NCBI RefSeq assembly: GCF_013385425.1
Contig: NZ_JACAQA010000004.1
Coordinates: 318,679 to 382,678 of the forward strand
DNA: 64,000 nt
From: Pseudomonas gingeri
GTDB lineage: Bacteria; Pseudomonadota; Gammaproteobacteria; Pseudomonadales; Pseudomonadaceae
Reading direction: 5' to 3'
The notes beneath the pieces were generated by a model, which had not been told where the DNA came from, did no database searches, and worked only from the letters and a program-made list of their open reading frames with translations. The translations under genes were made by a program, and so were the position numbers. This document shows, one piece after another, positions 60,580 to 64,000 of the stretch; position 1 is the first letter of the stretch; each line of letters opens with the position of its first letter.

Positions 60580-61452
60580 CTACTGTTTCTCGTCAAACCG
60601 AACCGACCGAATGATTGCGCCAATCGTGTCGAAGTCCTGGTAGTAGCCCACGGTGTCGAACAGCAACTGCGTCTTGGCGTTGTAGACGATGGCCATCAGG
60701 CAAGTGCCTCCGGCGGCATGAAAGCCGGTCTCTTGGTCACCAACACCACAGGTCTGGGTCGTCTGCATGCCTTTCCATCCGGGGCCTTCGATAATGTCGA
60801 CGGGGCTGGGCGAGTCCATGCCGGCGCTACGCATCCAGACGCCGTCTTCCTGGGAAAAGATCATGCTGTCGGCGGCCTGTTGCAGCGTGCCGTGCTGGAC
60901 ACACAGGTTGAGGGTGTATTCCTCGTTGGTCTGAGTCTTTGGCTGATTGAGGTTCAGGCACTCCTTGTTCTTGCTGACCTTCCACCCCGTCGGGTAGTTG
61001 AAGCTGAAGCCGGTGGCTTGGTAGGGCTTCATAGTTTTGGCCGAGGCTGGCACATCGGGTGGTCGTGGCGCCAGCGGATTGGCCGGCTCGTGCAAGGTTG
61101 CATCGTTGCGGCAGGCCGCCAGTGGGCGAGCGACGGCGTTGGTGAGGTGGTTCAAGCGGTGGGTCTGGGGATCGGCGCTGGCGGTCATGCAGCCACAGCC
61201 GTAGCCGTAATGCCCGTTGGTACGCACCCATTGCGCATCGCTGAACTGTGGCCAGTCGCCTTCGGCCTGGTAGCCACCCTGGGTGGCGATTTCCCAGGTG
61301 CCATCACGGTCGGTGAGGGTGGCGTTCGCCGCGGTCGGGTTTTCGAACCAGCCGCAGCGGCGTTCGACCTTGTCGGCGGCTTGGGCCGGCAGGATCACGC
61401 AGGTGAACACGAGAGTGAGTAGGGAGAGCTGGCCGAGGGAGAGGCGGGGCAT
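60580..61452 (-). CDS. DUF4087-domain secreted protein
   Basis: 290 aa. Signal peptide (LSLLTLVFTCVILPAQAAD) then DUF4087 (residues about 22-115; RRCGWFENPTAANATLTDRD, YGYGCGCMTAS) with conserved cysteines. The second half (FSFNYPTGWKVSKNKECLNL, MIFSQEDGVWMRSAG) is a separate domain I do not recognise. It is expected in the periplasm. ATG 61452 is set by the signal peptide. It is downstream of the lipoprotein gene in the same direction (134-bp gap) and may form an operon with it. Confidence 0.78.
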   Translation of the reverse strand: MPRLSLGQLSLLTLVFTCVILPAQAADKVERRCGWFENPTAANATLTDRDGTWEIATQGGYQAEGDWPQFSDAQWVRTNGHYGYGCGCMTASADPQTHRLNHLTNAVARPLAACRNDATLHEPANPLAPRPPDVPASAKTMKPYQATGFSFNYPTGWKVSKNKECLNLNQPKTQTNEEYTLNLCVQHGTLQQAADSMIFSQEDGVWMRSAGMDSPSPVDIIEGPGWKGMQTTQTCGVGDQETGFHAAGGTCLMAIVYNAKTQLLFDTVGYYQDFDTIGAIIRSVRFDEKQ

Positions 61453-61586
61453 GGAGCGTCCTTGTCTGTGTTCATCACGTGGTGGTAGTGCACTGGAGTG
61501 GTCGCTGAAAGCATAGGTGATGATAGCGAATGCTGGGTTTTTCTCGCCGCAGTGCGCGTGTGAGCCCTGCCGCGAGGCCTCGGGTT

Positions 61587-62651
61587 TCAGCGTCTCCAGC
61601 AATCGGCGTAACGCTCGCAGACGCCGTAATGCGCATCCATCTGCGCCATCCGCTCCAGATGATGGTCGATGGTTTCCAGCATGACCCGTTTGCTGGCGCC
61701 GAAATAGTAGAGAGTCATCGACTTGTATTCTTCGAGCGCGGCCACGTTGGTCGATTTGGCTGACTTGTCTTCGGGCTGCGCCCGTTGTTCCAGGTCCTCA
61801 TCCTTCAACCGACGCAGGCGCAGAAGGTACTCGTCCTTGTAAAGCTGCAAGGTCCGCTCTTTGCGCTGGGCAGCTTCTGCATCGAAGGCCTGGAGATTCT
61901 GGCGATACAAGGTCCAATAGTCGTCCGGCAGGGTGAAACCCAGCTTGGCCTTGCGCTCGGCGATCAAACCGTCGATTTTTTCTGCGGAGACCGCGCTCTT
62001 GGCGATTTCAGCCGAGTCGGGTTTCATGGCTGGAATAAGACTGTTGTCGATAATCCGGCCTATCAGTTCCAGGCGATGGGGAGTGTCCGGCAATGGTTCC
62101 GGTGGTTTCGGGAACATCACGTTGCGCCCGACACAGGCCGGGAGGCCTTTTTCAAAGACCAGGACGGGACTGCGCTGCTCCTTGCCATTGATCTTGCGGA
62201 CCCGTTGTAACTGGCTGCTGCACTGGCCCTTCCCGGAATCGAAGGTCAGCTCGTATTCGGCATTGCGTTCAGGCTTGAGATTGATGCTGTTGCCACAAAC
62301 CGAATAACCGTTCTGGGTATGGATCCGCAGAAGGGTTTCGTGTTCGGGCTTGAGTTTGATTTCCAGATAGCCCCTGGCGTTTTCCGGCGGCGCGATACTC
62401 ATGTCGGCACGTCGCTTGGTATCGCCAAGAAGCAGGTTGTTGAGAATACCGGTGGTTTGCCCGTCGCAATGCTCGGCATCGAAGTAATCGAGCGTGGCGT
62501 TTTGCGTATTGGCGATGAAACGCAGCTTGGCGGCGTCTGGGTCCGTGGCGTCCGGGTAAGTGCCGTTGACGCTGCAACCTCCGAGTAGCGCCGATAGCAG
62601 CAGGGTTGTGGTGGTTAACAAGCGTGATGGAAACAGTGACAGAACCGGCAT
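61587..62651 (-). CDS. Large lipoprotein of unknown function (354 aa)
   Basis: Lipobox LLSALLGGC followed by Ser. The mature part starts with a beta-rich region (AKLRFIANTQNATLDYFDAEHCDG, GYLEIKLKPEHETLLRIHTQ) with several Cys, then a helical, charged C-terminal half (KLGFTLPDDYWTLYRQNLQA, RLRRLKDEDLEQRAQPEDKS). I do not recognise a family. It is likely anchored to a membrane with the domain in the periplasm. Confidence 0.75.
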   Translation of the reverse strand: MPVLSLFPSRLLTTTTLLLSALLGGCSVNGTYPDATDPDAAKLRFIANTQNATLDYFDAEHCDGQTTGILNNLLLGDTKRRADMSIAPPENARGYLEIKLKPEHETLLRIHTQNGYSVCGNSINLKPERNAEYELTFDSGKGQCSSQLQRVRKINGKEQRSPVLVFEKGLPACVGRNVMFPKPPEPLPDTPHRLELIGRIIDNSLIPAMKPDSAEIAKSAVSAEKIDGLIAERKAKLGFTLPDDYWTLYRQNLQAFDAEAAQRKERTLQLYKDEYLLRLRRLKDEDLEQRAQPEDKSAKSTNVAALEEYKSMTLYYFGASKRVMLETIDHHLERMAQMDAHYGVCERYADCWRR

Positions 62652-62805
62652 TAGTCATCCCTGGCTGACGGATATGGAAGAAAGGCGGCGATGCTACTGA
62701 AGTGCCACTATCTGGTCCAGTCCGGGAGAGAGCATGCGGTTTATCCTTGTTTCACGAACCAGGCATTCGGAATAGCTCCACAAATCATTCCGGCACACAC
62801 AAACC

Positions 62806-62831
62806 CTGTAGGAGCCGGGCTTGCCCGCGAA
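62806..62831. repeat. Single REP-like unit
   Basis: CTGTAGGAGCCGGGCTTGCC and GCGAA follow the same core as the other REPs. It is unpaired here. It lies in the 293-bp gap between divergent genes. Confidence 0.7.
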
Positions 62832-62944
62832 AGCGTCGGCCCAGACGACGTAGATCTCAAGCGAGCGCCTTCATTCGCCGGGTTACCGATCCCTTTTTAA
62901 ATCATCCTAACCCTCGGCACCCACGCATTAGCCGGAGGTGCCCA

Positions 62945-63223
62945 ATGACCAATCCACCCTCAAACAAAACCCTGGGCGTCATCACCTTTTCCCAATGCGG
63001 TTCCCAAGGCCGTGAACTGTTCCGCGTAAACCCCGGCGTTCCCATGCTGGAAGCCATGGAGCACGCGTCCCTTCTGCTTTATTGCGCCAAAGCACTTTCC
63101 CTCGATGCAGCATTGGAAACCGACGGCGAACGCTACGCCTGGGCATCACATTACCTGGGCGAGATGGGTAAGGCGGTCATCGATGATCTGACGCAGGGGA
63201 TGTTGCGCGGGGCGTCAGTGTAG
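62945..63223 (+). CDS. DUF3077/DUF6124-type small protein (92 aa)
   Basis: Family-like features are LFRVNPGVPMLEAMEHASLLLYCAKAL and YAWASHYLGEMGKAVIDDLT. These small proteins are very common in Pseudomonas, often in several copies, and their function is unknown. GGAGGT precedes the ATG at 6 bp. No signal peptide or membrane segment. Confidence 0.85.
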   Translation: MTNPPSNKTLGVITFSQCGSQGRELFRVNPGVPMLEAMEHASLLLYCAKALSLDAALETDGERYAWASHYLGEMGKAVIDDLTQGMLRGASV

Positions 63224-63289
63224 GCGGGTGACGTCCGGTTGAGGTCCAGACTGGCGGTGAGTGTTGGCAGACTCACCGCGTTATCGTTC

Positions 63290-63317
63290 TTCGCGAGCAA
63301 GCTCGGCTCCCACAGGT
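63290..63317. repeat. Single REP-like unit (opposite orientation)
   Basis: TTCGCGAGCAAGCTCGGCTC followed by CCACAGG, the reverse orientation of the unit at 62806. Confidence 0.7.
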
Positions 63318-63357
63318 GTGTATTCGGCAATAGCCGCAATCACCAATCTTCTACGTG

Positions 63358-63465
63358 CTACGTGCGTTGGTGAAGGATGCACAAGATCTGGATTTTCTCC
63401 ATGAATCACGCGGTAAGGGGCTCTGAACGGGAGTTTGGATAGAGCTAATTCTCTTGCATCCGGCC
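63358..63465 (-). pseudogene. Remnant of a ParE-type toxin gene
   Basis: Directly at the antitoxin stop, the minus strand encodes ARELALSKLPFRAPYRVIHG, which matches the C-terminal half of ParE toxins (RELxLxxLPYxxxYRV). After this the sense shifts to another frame that reads KIQILCILHQRT then stops; the ParE family typically ends IxILxVLHxxR. So about the first 50 codons are missing and a frameshift follows. The toxin is not functional. Confidence 0.7.
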
Positions 63466-63699
63466 GTTGGCACGGTTCGCCCACTTGGCCTTGATGGTTT
63501 GCAGATCTGTCAGGTTACCGGCCTCAGCGTCGGCGATACCCTCGGCAATTGCATTGAGGTGCCGTGACTCGGGCTCAAGATAACGGATTAAGGCGCGGTT
63601 AAGATGGTCCTGGCGATCATGGTCCGTTGCTGCTGACAACTGATCGAGTTGTTCGACCAACACCTCGTCGACACGAAATGACAGCAAGGGGGAATCCAT
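63445..63699 (-). CDS. ParD-like ribbon-helix-helix antitoxin
   Basis: 84 aa. Ribbon-helix-helix start SPLLSFRVDEVLVEQLDQLS, then RQDHLNRALIRYLEPESRHL, and a C-terminal toxin-binding part (IAEGIADAEAGNLTDLQTIK). The start MDSPLL (63699) is chosen as the family N-terminus. Its stop codon lies within the toxin remnant. The antitoxin seems intact although its toxin is broken, as seen in decaying TA loci. Confidence 0.8.
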   Translation of the reverse strand: MDSPLLSFRVDEVLVEQLDQLSAATDHDRQDHLNRALIRYLEPESRHLNAIAEGIADAEAGNLTDLQTIKAKWANRANGRMQEN

Positions 63700-63828
63700 A
63701 ATTAGGTTCTCATCGGCAGAGGTATACAAGTGATGTGGCTGTATGCCCATGGAGGCATACATTTCAACCGTTAGCTGAATGGCCGGACGAGCGATCCGTC
63801 TGCCTTAAACAGTAATACGGGTTGGGGC

Positions 63829-64000
63829 TCACAGTCTCAGCCGTAAGGTTTCAAAAAGCTGCCGATCCTCCTTCTTCGCCGAGCGCGCATGACGCCGGAT
63901 GACCTGCAACAGGCAATCCGTGAAGCACTGTGCCGGCTTGCTCAGCGCGCCATTGCGGCGTGTCACGATGCTCAACTGCCTCGGTTCGAACTGTTCCTTC
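63829..64000 (-). CDS. LysR-type regulator, C-terminal end (partial)
   Basis: The last 56 codons of a gene that enters from the right edge. The sequence FEPRQLSIVTRRNGALSKPA and CFTDCLLQVIRRHAR fits the end of a LysR substrate-binding domain ('Q-L-x-L-V-xR-x-x-x-L-S-x-P'). The stop TGA is at 63829-63831. No more can be said from this piece. Confidence 0.6.
   Translation of the reverse strand, partial: KEQFEPRQLSIVTRRNGALSKPAQCFTDCLLQVIRRHARSAKKEDRQLFETLRLRL

Overview
The window looks like chromosomal DNA of a Pseudomonas of the fluorescens group. Evidence: uniformly GC-rich coding sequence, a complete wss (acetylated cellulose) operon, a cyoABCDE operon next to dsbB, a NorR/FhpR-flavohaemoglobin pair, two RsmX-like small RNAs and repeated REP palindromes of the 'TGTGGGAGC...GCGGGCAAGC' type. 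I saw no rRNA, tRNA, insertion sequence, prophage or CRISPR array.

Layout. 1-4.6 kb: the 3' part of a chaperone-usher fimbrial operon (chaperone end, usher, second chaperone, fimbrial subunit/adhesin; order resembles CupB). 4.7-9.5 kb: a small conserved protein, an Aer-type aerotaxis receptor, then on the minus strand a YkgJ-type Cys-cluster protein, a small secreted protein and a cheV-GNAT pair. 9.6-12.5 kb: divergent norR/hmp, with three NorR-type sites and a sigma-54-like promoter between them. 12.8-19 kb: dsbB and the cytochrome bo3 oxidase operon cyoABCDE. 19-30.5 kb: regulators and enzymes (MocR, AraC, LysR, DedA, alpha/beta hydrolase, class III aminotransferase, chemoreceptor, PAS-GGDEF cyclase) with two RsmX-like RNAs 7 kb apart. 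30.6-31.3 kb: a HI1419/HI1420-type toxin-antitoxin operon. 31.5-47.2 kb: an unrecognised gene divergent from wssABCDEFGHI. 47.2-57.4 kb: aromatic amino acid permease, mlaA, a two-component system, a Cache chemoreceptor, a DeoR regulator, Kdo hydroxylase and a beta-barrel protein. 57.6-64 kb: an accessory stretch with a TM2 protein, an AT-rich island bounded by 19-bp direct repeats, possible micro-peptides, an orphan CrtZ-like hydroxylase, a DUF4087 protein and a lipoprotein, a decayed ParDE module, and the 3' end of a LysR gene.

How the genes fit together. The window is rich in surface-attachment functions: fimbriae, cellulose synthesis and acetylation, a diguanylate cyclase whose product class activates BcsA-type synthases, GacA/Rsm-type small RNAs, and three chemoreceptors plus CheV. 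Respiratory and stress functions (bo3 oxidase, NO dioxygenase, DsbB) and envelope maintenance (MlaA, KdoO) make up most of the rest. Direct regulatory links between these loci are inference. The most interesting points are the RsmX pair with conserved promoter geometry, a BcsR-like segment fused to the BcsQ-like WssA, the direct-repeat island at 58.6-59.1 kb, the eroded ParE toxin, and a Cache chemoreceptor that has lost the acidic ligand residues.
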